Source: Gammaproteobacteria bacterium (GTDB taxonomy: Bacteria; Pseudomonadota; Gammaproteobacteria; UBA4575). Taken from it: a stretch of 18,936 nt of DNA. Positions 1 to 8,122 of this stretch are shown here, one piece after another. Positions within the stretch are counted from its first letter, which is position 1; each line of letters starts with the position of its first letter. The stretch spans positions 1 to 18,936 of the forward strand of contig JAPUHH010000072.1 in the NCBI GenBank assembly GCA_027297825.1. Direction: 5' to 3'. The position numbers were made by a program, and so were the translations under genes. Under the pieces are notes generated by a model. The model was not told the origin of the DNA and searched no databases. It saw only the letters and a list, made by a program, of their open reading frames with translations.

Positions 1-1
1 T

Positions 2-2500
2 TACAAAGCCGCCGGACTTGGTATCGATTTACCTAAGGCTGCGGCACTTGTAGGTGGCAATGACGATGTTTCAGGTGGCACCGCAAATGTTGGCAAACGA
101 AGTTATACCTTACGTTACACGGGGGCTCTGAACCCAAAAGAACTTAGCGAGCTAATATTAGAATGGCGGGAGGGCAAACCTATCGCTTTGCGCGATATTG
201 CTAAAGTAGAGGTTCGCACCGTAGATCGAAATAACTTTGTGATCACTAAAGGCGGAAAGTCCATCGCCGTTAATGCCTACCGTGAAACTGGTGTCAATGT
301 GCTTGAAACCATGCGTGATTTACGCGCTGTAGTAAAAGAATTAGAACAGGGTCCATTTAAGAGAGCCAATCTAAATATTGAGCAGGTCTATGATGAAACC
401 GTGTATATCGAGAGCGCTATCGAGTTATTACGCAATAACTTGGCGCTAGGCATTCTGTTAGCTGTTGGAATCCTATGGTGGTTCTTAAGAAAATTTCGTG
501 CGACGTTAATAGTTACTTTAACTATACCATTATGTTTGCTTGTGACCTTCATTGTAATGAATGCCACGGGTAGAACCATGAATGTAATTTCACTAGCAGG
601 CATGGCATTCTCGGTGGGTATGGTGATGGATGCCGCTATTATTGTATTAGAAAATATTGTACGCATGCGCGAACAAGGAGCATCTACACAACAAGCTGCA
701 TTCGAAGGCACCAAGCAAGTGTGGCCAGCGCTATTGGCGTCTACTTTAACTACCGTAGCCATTTTTCTACCTATAATATTTTTAAAAGATCAAAGCGGGC
801 AATTATTTTCAGATCTTGCCATTGCAATTTCAGCCGCTATTGCAACTTCTCTTATTGTGGCATGCACCGTGATTCCTACTGCAATGCTAAAATTTACTGC
901 AAATATACAATTAGATGATATGCACGAATCGTGGTGGGATGACGCGACCTCGTTCATCATGAACATAACAAAGACACCGTTACAACGCTGGTGTTGGATC
1001 GCTGGTTTAATTGTACTCTCAGTTGCAATTACTTATGTAGCCTTTCCGAAAATCGATTACTTGCCAACAGGGAATCGTAATTTGGTATTTGGCATTGTAA
1101 TCCCTCCGCCCGGTGTCAATATCGATCATATTGAAAAAGAAATGGGCAATGTCATTGCAGCGCGCATGCAACCCTATATTGATGGAACAAAATCACCTAA
1201 AATTAAACATTACTTCTTTGTTGTTAATAAGGGTTCAATATTCTTAGGTGCACGTGCCGCAAACTCTGATAAACAACAAGTTGATCAAGTATTAGAAGTT
1301 GTGCGCAGCGCTGTAAATGGATTCCCCGATACTTTTGCTATTGTCCAAAAAGCCTCCTTGTTTAGTGGAGTAGGAGGACGTGCTGAGATCGACATTAATA
1401 TTCAAGGCAATGACATTGATAGCTTATTACGCGCCGCACAAATTGGTTTTTCCAAAATTCCGTCTGTATTTAATGGTATACGTGCACGACCACGCCCCGG
1501 ATTGCAACTTGCTGAACCTGAACTGCAAATGGCGCCCAAAGAAGTTCGCTTAATTGAAGCAGGTTGGGATCGAAACACCATGGCCAATGTTACAAGGTTG
1601 TTAGGTCAAGGTTTGTTTGTGGGCGAATATTTTAATGGCGAGAAAAAACTAGATATCATTGCACGAGTAGAACCTTGGATAACGCCAGAAGAATTAGCTG
1701 CCATTCCACTGTACACACCAAATGGTGGCGTGCTGCCTTTAAACGAGCTTGTCGATATTAAACGCACTGCTGGACCAAATCAGATTCGGCGCATAGATCG
1801 ACGACGCACAATTACTTTAGAATTACGCCCGCCTCCAGGCATGCCGTTGGAGGTTGCCATCGAAAAAATCAACCAAGAAATCATCCCACTAATGGAAGAA
1901 CAACTGCCTGAAGATGGTGAAATTATCCTCAGTGGCTCAGCAGATAATTTAAAAACGGCTATAAATAATTTTATCAGCAGCTTTTTCCTTGCAGTAATTA
2001 TTCTTTATCTTTTAATCAGCGCATTGTTTCGATCATTTATCGATAGCGTATTAGTTATATTAGCATTACCACTTGCAACGGTAGGGGGAGTACTAATATT
2101 GCAATTATTAGGATTGCCAGCCGACTTATTAACTATGCTTGGTTTTATTATTTTATTAGGTTTAGTGGTAAATAATGCCATCTTGTTAGTACATCAAGCT
2201 CGCAGCGCCGAACGTGATGGCAAAACACGACGCGAAGCAGTACGCGAATCGGTGCGCGTGCGGCTACGCCCTATATTGATGAGCACATTGACCAGCATCT
2301 TTAGTATGTTGCCGTTATTAATTATTCCTGGTGCAGGTACCGAGCTCTATCGAGGTCTAGCCGGAGTGATTGTAGGCGGTATGGCAGTGAGTACGGCCTT
2401 TACCTTGATATTATTACCTAGCCTTTTACAGCTTGGCACTAGCCCTCCATCACCGTTACAAAATACTTTAGTCGACCACTCAGAAAAACATATCGCTTGA
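2..2500 (+). CDS. RND-family efflux permease, N-terminus outside window
   Basis: This is an inner-membrane proton-driven exporter subunit of the RND superfamily, probably working with a periplasmic adaptor and an outer-membrane channel encoded to the left. The reading frame is open from base 2 to the TGA at 2498-2500, about 832 residues. Family members are near 1,030-1,050 aa, so roughly 200 N-terminal residues lie outside. An internal TTG at 188 is not the real start. The TM4 signature GMVMDAAIIVLENI is present; it keeps the first aspartate of the AcrB Asp-Asp pair and has Ala at the second. The TM10 signature reads GLVVNNAILLVHQA, with Asn where AcrB has its key lysine. The C-terminal membrane block (about bases 1970-2450) is typical. 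The single-Asp and VNN pattern is one I associate with less-studied RND subgroups, so the substrate cannot be predicted. No convincing terminator follows. Confidence 0.93.
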   Translation, partial: YKAAGLGIDLPKAAALVGGNDDVSGGTANVGKRSYTLRYTGALNPKELSELILEWREGKPIALRDIAKVEVRTVDRNNFVITKGGKSIAVNAYRETGVNVLETMRDLRAVVKELEQGPFKRANLNIEQVYDETVYIESAIELLRNNLALGILLAVGILWWFLRKFRATLIVTLTIPLCLLVTFIVMNATGRTMNVISLAGMAFSVGMVMDAAIIVLENIVRMREQGASTQQAAFEGTKQVWPALLASTLTTVAIFLPIIFLKDQSGQLFSDLAIAISAAIATSLIVACTVIPTAMLKFTANIQLDDMHESWWDDATSFIMNITKTPLQRWCWIAGLIVLSVAITYVAFPKIDYLPTGNRNLVFGIVIPPPGVNIDHIEKEMGNVIAARMQPYIDGTKSPKIKHYFFVVNKGSIFLGARAANSDKQQVDQVLEVVRSAVNGFPDTFAIVQKASLFSGVGGRAEIDINIQGNDIDSLLRAAQIGFSKIPSVFNGIRARPRPGLQLAEPELQMAPKEVRLIEAGWDRNTMANVTRLLGQGLFVGEYFNGEKKLDIIARVEPWITPEELAAIPLYTPNGGVLPLNELVDIKRTAGPNQIRRIDRRRTITLELRPPPGMPLEVAIEKINQEIIPLMEEQLPEDGEIILSGSADNLKTAINNFISSFFLAVIILYLLISALFRSFIDSVLVILALPLATVGGVLILQLLGLPADLLTMLGFIILLGLVVNNAILLVHQARSAERDGKTRREAVRESVRVRLRPILMSTLTSIFSMLPLLIIPGAGTELYRGLAGVIVGGMAVSTAFTLILLPSLLQLGTSPPSPLQNTLVDHSEKHIA

Positions 2501-2641
2501 TAAGAGTTTGGGGGAAAGAGTGTCTACGCTTCCTAACACTCGAAAATTAACAAATAGCTGAGGTAGGACAAGAAATTCTAACTTAAGAAAGCTTATTCTA
2601 CGTATTCACATTTATCTCACTTTAGACTAGATGATGTTCTT

Positions 2642-2935
2642 ATGAATGCACCCATCTACAAAAAAATGGCCGGCACATCTGCTGTATTTCTCTTTGCTGA
2701 TTTTGCGAAGGCGTCGCCCGTAGAACGAGACAGAATGATATGGACTGCAAATGAATTACATCTCGAACAGCTTCCTCAGCAACGTCAGCAAAAACCCGCG
2801 ATGGCTAACACGCTTGCATTAGAGGGCCTGGAAGAATATGACATACCAAATAATGGCGATGTTCGTTGGGTAGAATCGATGGGTGCGGAATTTATTTATT
2901 ATGATTTAATTCGTGGATGGGTCCAATTCAATTAA
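2642..2935 (+). CDS. hypothetical protein, 97 aa
   Basis: I do not recognise this protein. It starts at ATG 2642 and ends at TAA 2933-2935. It is soluble-looking: no clear signal peptide, no transmembrane segment, a Gln-rich stretch near residues 45-52 (QLPQQRQQ), and an aromatic C-terminal part (RWVESMGAEF, then IYYDLIRGW). No good Shine-Dalgarno sequence precedes the ATG, which lowers confidence. It stands alone between the RND gene (142 bp upstream) and the DUF302 gene. It may be a lineage-specific small protein or a chance ORF; the well-mixed, protein-like composition favours a real gene slightly. Confidence 0.45.
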   Translation: MNAPIYKKMAGTSAVFLFADFAKASPVERDRMIWTANELHLEQLPQQRQQKPAMANTLALEGLEEYDIPNNGDVRWVESMGAEFIYYDLIRGWVQFN

Positions 2936-3130
2936 GGATACTAGTATAGGACTTATAAAACATTTGTACCTGATATTTTTTTGCTGGATAACTTGGATAT
3001 CTTCGCCGAGGTGTGACTACTATACCCCTTACTCAGAATACAATTATATTCACGCACTGTTGAGACACGCATATTATGCTATTGATAACAAGGCCAATTG
3101 ACACAGTTAACCCAGGCTATATGGCATGAA

Positions 3131-3136
3131 AGGAGA
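3131..3136 (+). promoter_or_regulatory. Shine-Dalgarno of the DUF302 gene
   Basis: AGGAGA lies 6 nt before ATG 3143. It decides the start: the frame is open upstream to 3098, but the extra 15 residues would be translated across this site. Confidence 0.75.
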
Positions 3137-3142
3137 AAGAAC

Positions 3143-3529
3143 ATGAACTATTATTTCAATACCACAATTAAAGTTCCATTTGACGAGGCAATTGAAAAAG
3201 TAATTGAAGAGCTGAAGAAGGAAGGTTTTGGAGTATTAACGGACATAGATGTCAAAGCAACATTGAAAAATAAATTAGACGTTGATTATAAAAATTACCG
3301 AATATTAGGTGCATGCAATCCATCGTATGCATATAAAGCACTACAAGCTGAGGATAAAATAGGAATAATGTTGCCATGCAATGTGATCGTTCAAGAAACT
3401 GAAGATGGGAAAGTAGAGGTTTCAGCCGTGGACCCAATTGCTTCTATGCAGGCCATTCAGAATGCAGAGTTAGAAGATATCGCAAATCAAGCACAAGCAA
3501 AATTGAAGAAAGTCATAGATAAGCTATAA
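3143..3529 (+). CDS. DUF302 domain protein
   Basis: This is a 128-aa cytoplasmic protein of the DUF302 family, whose biochemical role is not established. The family's hallmarks are visible: an N-terminal YYFNTTIKVPFDEAIEKV strand-helix, the GFGVLTDIDV segment, the central ILGACNPSYAYKAL motif with its Cys-Asn-Pro, GIMLPCNVIVQE with a second cysteine, and a C-terminal VDPIASMQ plus an amphipathic helix. Length matches single-domain members (about 125-130 aa). The start is chosen by the strong Shine-Dalgarno sequence at 3131-3136. It appears monocistronic; the next gene is a minus-strand SDR remnant, so the two converge with about 70 bp between them. In other bacteria DUF302 genes often sit near redox or sulfur genes, but nothing here ties it to a pathway. 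Confidence 0.92.
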   Translation: MNYYFNTTIKVPFDEAIEKVIEELKKEGFGVLTDIDVKATLKNKLDVDYKNYRILGACNPSYAYKALQAEDKIGIMLPCNVIVQETEDGKVEVSAVDPIASMQAIQNAELEDIANQAQAKLKKVIDKL

Positions 3530-3601
3530 ACTCCATAAATCACTGTGTCCCACTTGCTCGTTATTCCTATAGCAGCCCAAAGCATTATGTGAATTTAATA
3601 G

Positions 3602-3992
3602 TTAATCTCCGCTTTGATTAACGCCCATATTAAATAACGCTGAAACGACAAGGTTCATACCACCGCCACAAACAATTTGTATGCCAGTAATATAAGAAAC
3701 CAGCGGCGATGATAAAAACACAGCTACTTGACCAATCTCTTCTGCCTGACCTAAACGTTTCAAAAGAATCACTTGAATAACATCTGCCACTACGGCATGT
3801 ACTTTTACGCCTAATTCTTCCATTTCATTTTGCTTCATCCAGCTTTTCTTCAGTACGACCACATATTGCCGAATTAGCGCCAACTGCCGCATAGCATTTA
3901 GCCATGCCGAAATTAATGCCACTGCCGCCTCCGGTGACAAACACGGTGCATTCTACAAAATCATCGCACGGGAAGTTAACGGAAATATTCAT
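3602..3992 (-). pseudogene. short-chain dehydrogenase/reductase remnant (frameshift plus internal deletion)
   Basis: This is a decayed NAD(P)-dependent SDR gene. Reading on the minus strand from ATG 3992, the first 55 codons give a clear Rossmann start (TVFVTGGGSGINFGMAKCYA, then ICGRTEEKLDEAK) and then hit a TGA at 3827-3825. In another frame the protein continues with EELGVKVHAVVADV and jumps directly to the SDR C-terminus (LKRLGQAEEIGQVAVFL, then YITGIQIVCGGGMNLV) before TAA at 3604. The middle, including the catalytic Ser and Tyr-x-x-x-Lys, is absent: about 130 aa remain where roughly 260 are normal. Restoring about two bases near 3826 would rejoin the first two pieces. The best resemblance is to 2,4-dienoyl-CoA reductase-like SDRs, but the substrate class is uncertain. 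It cannot encode a working enzyme. Confidence 0.88.
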
Positions 3993-4083
3993 ATGAGAAT
4001 TATCAGTTATTTTGATGTGCTATATATGTGATTATACATTTAAGAGAAAATAACGACGCAGTAACAAAAACGAGCTTTTAAAC

Positions 4084-4818
4084 GTGGCCCAAGGTATACG
4101 AGTTGCAGAAAAAACATGGCCTGAAGTTGAGGCGGCTTTAGCCAATAATGCTACCGCTATTCTACCTATTGCTGCGACCTGCAAGGAACATGGCAAGCAT
4201 TTGCCAATGGCTACAGATTACATTCAAGCAGAGTGGCTAATCTCTCAATTACTTACCCAAGTAAATACGGTCGTTTGGCCAACGTTGGGTTATGGCTATT
4301 ATCCAGCTTTCGTAAATTATCCAGGGAGTTGCAGCTTAAATGAGGCTACTTTTGAAAAAGTAGTATTTGAAATAATCCAAAGCATCGTTGCTAGTGGTGC
4401 AAAAAATATATTTCTTCTGAACACCGGTATCAGCACAATCCCACCACTCAAAAATACAGTGGATTCTTTTAAATACTCTACAAAAATTCAACTATTGAAT
4501 ATTTATAGTGGTGAACATTTTTGTGCAGCCGAGAAAAAATTAAAACAGCAAATAAGAGGCAGCCATGCAGATGAAATTGAAACCTCAATTATGCTGGCGA
4601 TCGCTCCAGGCAAAGTAAACATGGATCTTGCGGATACGAATACTGAAGAAATGCAACCAGGGCCACTTAACCGCACACAGCAAAATCAGCCTAACTATTC
4701 TCCTAGTGGTGTCTATGGAGATGCGCGCTTAGCTACTGAAGAAAAAGGCAAAATACTCCTAGCTGCAATGCTCAAAGATATTCTGCAGGCAATAAAAGAT
4801 TTGCAAGATCAAGCATAA
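4084..4818 (+). CDS. creatininase-family metal-dependent amidohydrolase, altered metal motifs
   Basis: A 244-aa protein starting at GTG 4084, matching the creatininase/FAPy-deformylase/MftE family in length and fold order. Members hydrolyse C-N bonds at a two-metal centre. Visible conserved parts are KEHGKHLPMATD at residues 34-45 (family consensus E-x-H-G-x-H-L-P-x-x-T-D), YYPAFVNYPGS near 72-82 (consensus about S-x-x-H-x-x-F-P-G-T), and SHADEIETSIML at 160-171 (consensus H-A-G-E-x-E-T-S). Two usual ligand positions look changed: the first Glu is Lys34, with Glu35 displaced by one, and the usual NGHGGN loop reads NTGIST at 113-118, lacking its histidine. It may therefore bind metal differently or use another substrate. 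It stands alone, downstream of and divergent from the SDR remnant. Confidence 0.85.
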   Translation: MAQGIRVAEKTWPEVEAALANNATAILPIAATCKEHGKHLPMATDYIQAEWLISQLLTQVNTVVWPTLGYGYYPAFVNYPGSCSLNEATFEKVVFEIIQSIVASGAKNIFLLNTGISTIPPLKNTVDSFKYSTKIQLLNIYSGEHFCAAEKKLKQQIRGSHADEIETSIMLAIAPGKVNMDLADTNTEEMQPGPLNRTQQNQPNYSPSGVYGDARLATEEKGKILLAAMLKDILQAIKDLQDQA

Positions 4819-4890
4819 CGTTGCCGAGAGTAACTGAATCTAAATGTTCGTTTTCGGCTGCCGCCTCAATCGATAGAATACCCACTGACG

Positions 4891-5682
4891 TTATTTATAC
4901 TTTCTTAAATAAACAACCCAATACACAAATGCCACAAATAAGCCTCCTCCAATAATATTTCCAACGGTTACTGGAATTAAATTGGTTAAAAATACTATGA
5001 CGCCAATTTCGCCATCACTTATCAACATACCTAACGGAATAAAGTACATATTTGCAACGCAATGCTCAAAGCCAAGCGCTACAAAGGCAGAAATGGGGAA
5101 AATAATTGCTAAAATTTTGCTTGCTACGTCTCGGGCTGCAAAACAAAGCCAAACAGCTAAGCATACTAGTGCATTACATAAAATCCCTCTTACAAATGCT
5201 TGCAGGGGGTCTATGTTAACTTTATAAACGGCAATGTTGAAAGCAGTCTCCGCAACGGCACCGTCACCAAGCGAAAGTGCACCAGACCAAAACATTAATA
5301 TTGCGGCCCCGACTGCGCCAATAAAGTTTGCAATATATACAAGGCACCAATTTCGCAATAACTGAGCTGTTGTTACTTTACGTTCGGCCCATGCCATTAC
5401 AATAAAATTATTACCTGTGAAAAGTTCTGCTCCACCCACAACCACCAGTATTAACCCCAATGAAAATGCTACACCACCTAGTAAGCGAGCAGGGCCTAAG
5501 CCCATATTGTGATTTGTCATCACAAGGGTAAAAAACATTGCGCCAAATGCAATAAATGCACCAGCCGTCAAGCCCAACATGATCGTTGGAATAGCAGGCA
5601 AAACTGCTTTTTTCACACCTATACTTTCTACTAATTCAGCAATTTTTTCCGGTTTATACGCATCAAATGATTGTTCTTCCAA
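4891..5682 (-). CDS. formate/nitrite transporter (FNT) family channel
   Basis: A 263-aa inner-membrane pentameric channel of the FocA/NirC/HSC family that passes small monovalent anions (formate, nitrite, hydrosulfide). Six transmembrane helices are apparent. Landmarks are ELFTGN at residues 86-91 (the omega-loop region), GFEHCVANMYFIP at 204-216 with the central pore His207, and VGNIIGG near 240-246. The start is TTG 5682, supported by AGGAAA at 5691-5696 and by normal family length. It is the last gene of the minus-strand run, 267 bp after the MotB-like gene, and probably has its own promoter in that gap. No nir, pfl or fdh genes are adjacent, so formate, nitrite and hydrosulfide cannot be told apart here. 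Confidence 0.93.
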   Translation of the reverse strand: MEEQSFDAYKPEKIAELVESIGVKKAVLPAIPTIMLGLTAGAFIAFGAMFFTLVMTNHNMGLGPARLLGGVAFSLGLILVVVGGAELFTGNNFIVMAWAERKVTTAQLLRNWCLVYIANFIGAVGAAILMFWSGALSLGDGAVAETAFNIAVYKVNIDPLQAFVRGILCNALVCLAVWLCFAARDVASKILAIIFPISAFVALGFEHCVANMYFIPLGMLISDGEIGVIVFLTNLIPVTVGNIIGGGLFVAFVYWVVYLRKYK

Positions 5683-5949
5683 AATAATAATTTCCTATTT
5701 AGGAACTATGATGTGGATTCATGTGCTAACTATTTTAAAACTAACTTTATGCGTTTCTTCATTAAACTATTACTTATCTCCACTTTGGTCGTTAGCGGTC
5801 ATTCATAGTCTTAGCTAAATCTGGCAGATCCTGTTTGGCTTGATAGCAATTATAATACTTAAACTAATTTTTTACCCGGGTGAAATAAAGCATATATCTG
5901 CTATGTAGAATTAAAATGGTTTAATCAGCAAGATGAGTAGTTAAAATAT
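5683..5949. other. 267-bp gap between the MotB-like and FNT genes
   Basis: There is no credible gene here. It probably carries the FNT promoter on the minus strand. A perfect 8-bp palindrome, ACCCGGGT at 5874-5881, stands out as GC-rich in an AT-rich stretch (flanked by TTTTTT on the left and GAAATAAA on the right). It could be part of an operator, but nothing else supports this. Confidence 0.4.
5691..5696 (-). promoter_or_regulatory. Shine-Dalgarno of the FNT gene
   Basis: On the minus strand this reads AGGAAA, 8 nt before TTG 5682. It supports the non-ATG start of the FNT gene. Confidence 0.55.
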
Positions 5950-7080
5950 TTATCTTGCTGTTAGCTTAATTTCTATTCTTCTATTTTTTGCATAGGCCTC
6001 GGCAGTCTTTTGCGAAACTAATGGATGAAATTCGCCGAATCCTGTTGCAGCCAGTCGTTTTGCTGGAACGCCTTGCGTAATCATAAATCTCACAATGGCC
6101 AATGCTCGCGCTGTCGATAATTCCCAGTTTGAGGGGTATTCATTTGTGTTAATCGGTCTTCGATCAGTATGTCCATCGATACGCACAATCCATTCAATAT
6201 CACTTGGTATCTCAGCGGCAACAGAGTTTAAAATCTGAGCAAGCTTTATTACTTGTTGCTTACCATACGCACCAAGGTCTGCAGAACCACTTGCAAATAA
6301 AAGCTCGGACTGTAGAACAAATCGATCACCAACTATTTGAATATCCGGATTTCCCCCCAGCACCTCGCGTAAACGACCAAAAAAGTCGGAGCGATAGCGT
6401 GCTAATTCTTGCGCTTTTTCAGCTAAGGCTATATTTATACGTTCCGCTATTTTTTCTATACTTTCATTATCGGTGTCCAATTCAAGACCCAAGACCTTGG
6501 ACACAGCACCAAGTTGTTCTCGTAGGGCTTTAACCTGGCGATTGAGTAACTCAATTTGCGCCAGTGATTTTGCCGAGACCTCCTTCTCCGCAAGTATGGT
6601 TTCATCACCCTCTTGAAGCTTAGTGGTGAGGCTCGCGATATCTTGTTCTAACTGTTCGCGTAATTCAGTTAATAATTCTATATCCGTTTGTAATAATTCA
6701 AGGCTTTTAATTTTTGCAGCTAATTGTGCAGTCAATTCACTAACCTTTTGTTCGCTTAATTCAGTTAGTAGCTTTATATCCGTTTGTAATAATTCAAGGC
6801 TTTTGCTTTTTGCAACTAGTTGTGCAGTCAATTCACCAACCTGTTCTTGCAGATTAGCGCTAGTGGTTTTCTCAAGTGCGAGTAAATCAGCAAGCTGTGA
6901 AACCTGTCTATCAAGCTTTACAAGCGTTTTTTCTTTACCAGTTAACGCACTTGTTAAATAAAATTGCCCAATAGCAAAAATCAGTAACAAAAATATTATG
7001 ACCATCAACAATGCGGCTAAGGCATCTACAAAGCCTGGCCAAATGTTTACACTACGCCGAGAAGAATAAGCGGACTGCAT
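5950..7080 (-). CDS. MotB/OmpA-like peptidoglycan-binding stator protein
   Basis: A 376-aa protein predicted to be the B subunit of a MotA/TolQ-type 5:2 proton-driven motor. Residues 1-18 are cytoplasmic. A single TM helix (about 19-42) begins with PGFVDALAALLMVIIF, whose Asp19 is the expected proton-carrying acid. A long coiled coil (about 50-235) follows, then an OmpA-like peptidoglycan-binding domain (about 250-376) with DGHTDRRP at 302-309, NWELSTARA at 318-326 and NRRIEI at 367-372. The coiled coil contains an exact-length 32-residue tandem duplication (81-112 and 113-144). It starts 11 bp after the stop of the MotA-like gene, so the two are surely co-transcribed. It is not flagellar: no flagellar genes are nearby and the pair is distinct from MotAB. 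ZorB of Zorya is related, but no other Zorya genes are present. Confidence 0.9.
   Translation of the reverse strand: MQSAYSSRRSVNIWPGFVDALAALLMVIIFLLLIFAIGQFYLTSALTGKEKTLVKLDRQVSQLADLLALEKTTSANLQEQVGELTAQLVAKSKSLELLQTDIKLLTELSEQKVSELTAQLAAKIKSLELLQTDIELLTELREQLEQDIASLTTKLQEGDETILAEKEVSAKSLAQIELLNRQVKALREQLGAVSKVLGLELDTDNESIEKIAERINIALAEKAQELARYRSDFFGRLREVLGGNPDIQIVGDRFVLQSELLFASGSADLGAYGKQQVIKLAQILNSVAAEIPSDIEWIVRIDGHTDRRPINTNEYPSNWELSTARALAIVRFMITQGVPAKRLAATGFGEFHPLVSQKTAEAYAKNRRIEIKLTAR
6661..6852 (-). repeat. two-copy 96-bp in-frame tandem repeat
   Basis: Copies at 6661-6756 and 6757-6852 are nearly identical in DNA and encode 32 residues each (VGELTAQLVAKSKSLELL and so on, versus VSELTAQLAAKIKSLELL and so on). 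Only a handful of bases differ. This looks like a recent in-frame duplication lengthening the coiled coil of the MotB-like protein. Confidence 0.9.
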
Positions 7081-7091
7081 AATTATTTAGA

Positions 7092-8063
7092 TTATTTTCG
7101 ATCCGCTAATGACGCACTAATAGTACGTGTAAGAATGCGAAGTTCTTTACGTAATTCTTCTGAAAACGGTTGTTGGTCACGTTTTAAATAATCACCAATC
7201 TCGGCCAATTGATGAGCAAGGGTAAGTAGACTTGAATCAAGTCTCGAGCGTTCATTTGCTTGTTTGCTCAATGTCCTTTGTAAACTATTAAGTCCATCGG
7301 CAGTTTGCTCTAGTAACACTTGCACATAAACTGGAACAGGTGCTTCACCATCCCCCGGCAATGCACCTGAAGAAAGATGGGTTATGCCTGAGAGCCATTC
7401 TTCCAGCTCATTGAAAAATCTTCTTTGTGCATGCCCGGCTTGCAGATCTAAAAAGCCCAATATCAATGAACCCGCCAAACCAAACAATGAAGAACTAAAG
7501 GCAATGCCCATCCCCGATAAAGGTTGCTGTAAACCTAATTTTAGATTTTCAAACAATAGCAGACTATCTTCACTTCCCCCTGACATTCCTTTTATGACGT
7601 CGCTGACTGAACTTACTGTCGCTAACAACCCCCAAAAAGTACCAAGTAATCCTAAAAAGATCAGTAGCCCAATTAAATAGCGTGATATGTCACGCGATTC
7701 TTCTAGTCGGCTACTGATACTGTCTAACAAGGACCGCAGAGATGTAGTAGACAATGTTAGACGATCACTTTCTTTTTTTGACAACATGCGTGCCATCGGC
7801 GCAAGTAAGGGCGTGATCCTTTCAGGCGTATTCGCACCTTTTGTATTACGAAAATTTTCTATCCAATCAATCTCTTTATATAGGTTGATAACCTGCCGAA
7901 AGTTATATGTAATACCAATAATTAACACCATTCCAATTATGATGTTGAACCACGGGTTGGTTTTGAATGCGAAAATTACAGGATCGTAGACAAATGTGAG
8001 TGCGATTGCTGAGCTAAACACAAAAATCACCATCCACATTAGAATGATATAAGGTTTCGTCAT
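7092..8063 (-). CDS. MotA/TolQ/ExbB-type proton channel protein
   Basis: A 323-aa inner-membrane protein forming the probable pentameric A subunit of a proton-driven motor with the MotB-like protein downstream. Four hydrophobic helices are visible: about 8-30, 38-56, 128-152 (IGLLIFLGLLGTFWGLLATV, the family's TM3 signature) and 183-207 (GMGIAFSSSLFGLAGSLILGF, TM4). A cytoplasmic stretch of about 70 residues lies between TM2 and TM3. A C-terminal cytoplasmic tail (about 215-323) is largely helical. The start is ATG 8063. The MotB-like gene begins 11 bp after its stop. I see no flagellar, Tol-Pal or TonB neighbours, so the work driven by this motor is unknown. The tail is much shorter than the very long tails of Zorya ZorA proteins. 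Confidence 0.9.
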   Translation of the reverse strand: MTKPYIILMWMVIFVFSSAIALTFVYDPVIFAFKTNPWFNIIIGMVLIIGITYNFRQVINLYKEIDWIENFRNTKGANTPERITPLLAPMARMLSKKESDRLTLSTTSLRSLLDSISSRLEESRDISRYLIGLLIFLGLLGTFWGLLATVSSVSDVIKGMSGGSEDSLLLFENLKLGLQQPLSGMGIAFSSSLFGLAGSLILGFLDLQAGHAQRRFFNELEEWLSGITHLSSGALPGDGEAPVPVYVQVLLEQTADGLNSLQRTLSKQANERSRLDSSLLTLAHQLAEIGDYLKRDQQPFSEELRKELRILTRTISASLADRK

Positions 8064-8122
8064 AAGTAAAATTAAATGTTAAAGATGTATGCTTATCCTA
8101 TATTAATGCTAGTAGCTCATTC

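Noticed and set aside
2518..2541. Terminator after the RND gene (GAGTGT and ACACTC arms)
   Set aside because: The stem is only 6 bp with a 12-nt loop and no T run follows; likely chance.
2913..3101. 62-codon ORF overlapping the end of the 97-aa gene
   Set aside because: It overlaps in another frame, has no ribosome binding site and reads like noise (Tyr- and Ile-rich).
5950..8063. Zorya anti-phage system (ZorA/ZorB)
   Set aside because: The MotA- and OmpA-like pair is related in type, but no ZorC, ZorD or ZorE gene is adjacent and the A-subunit tail is far shorter than in ZorA.
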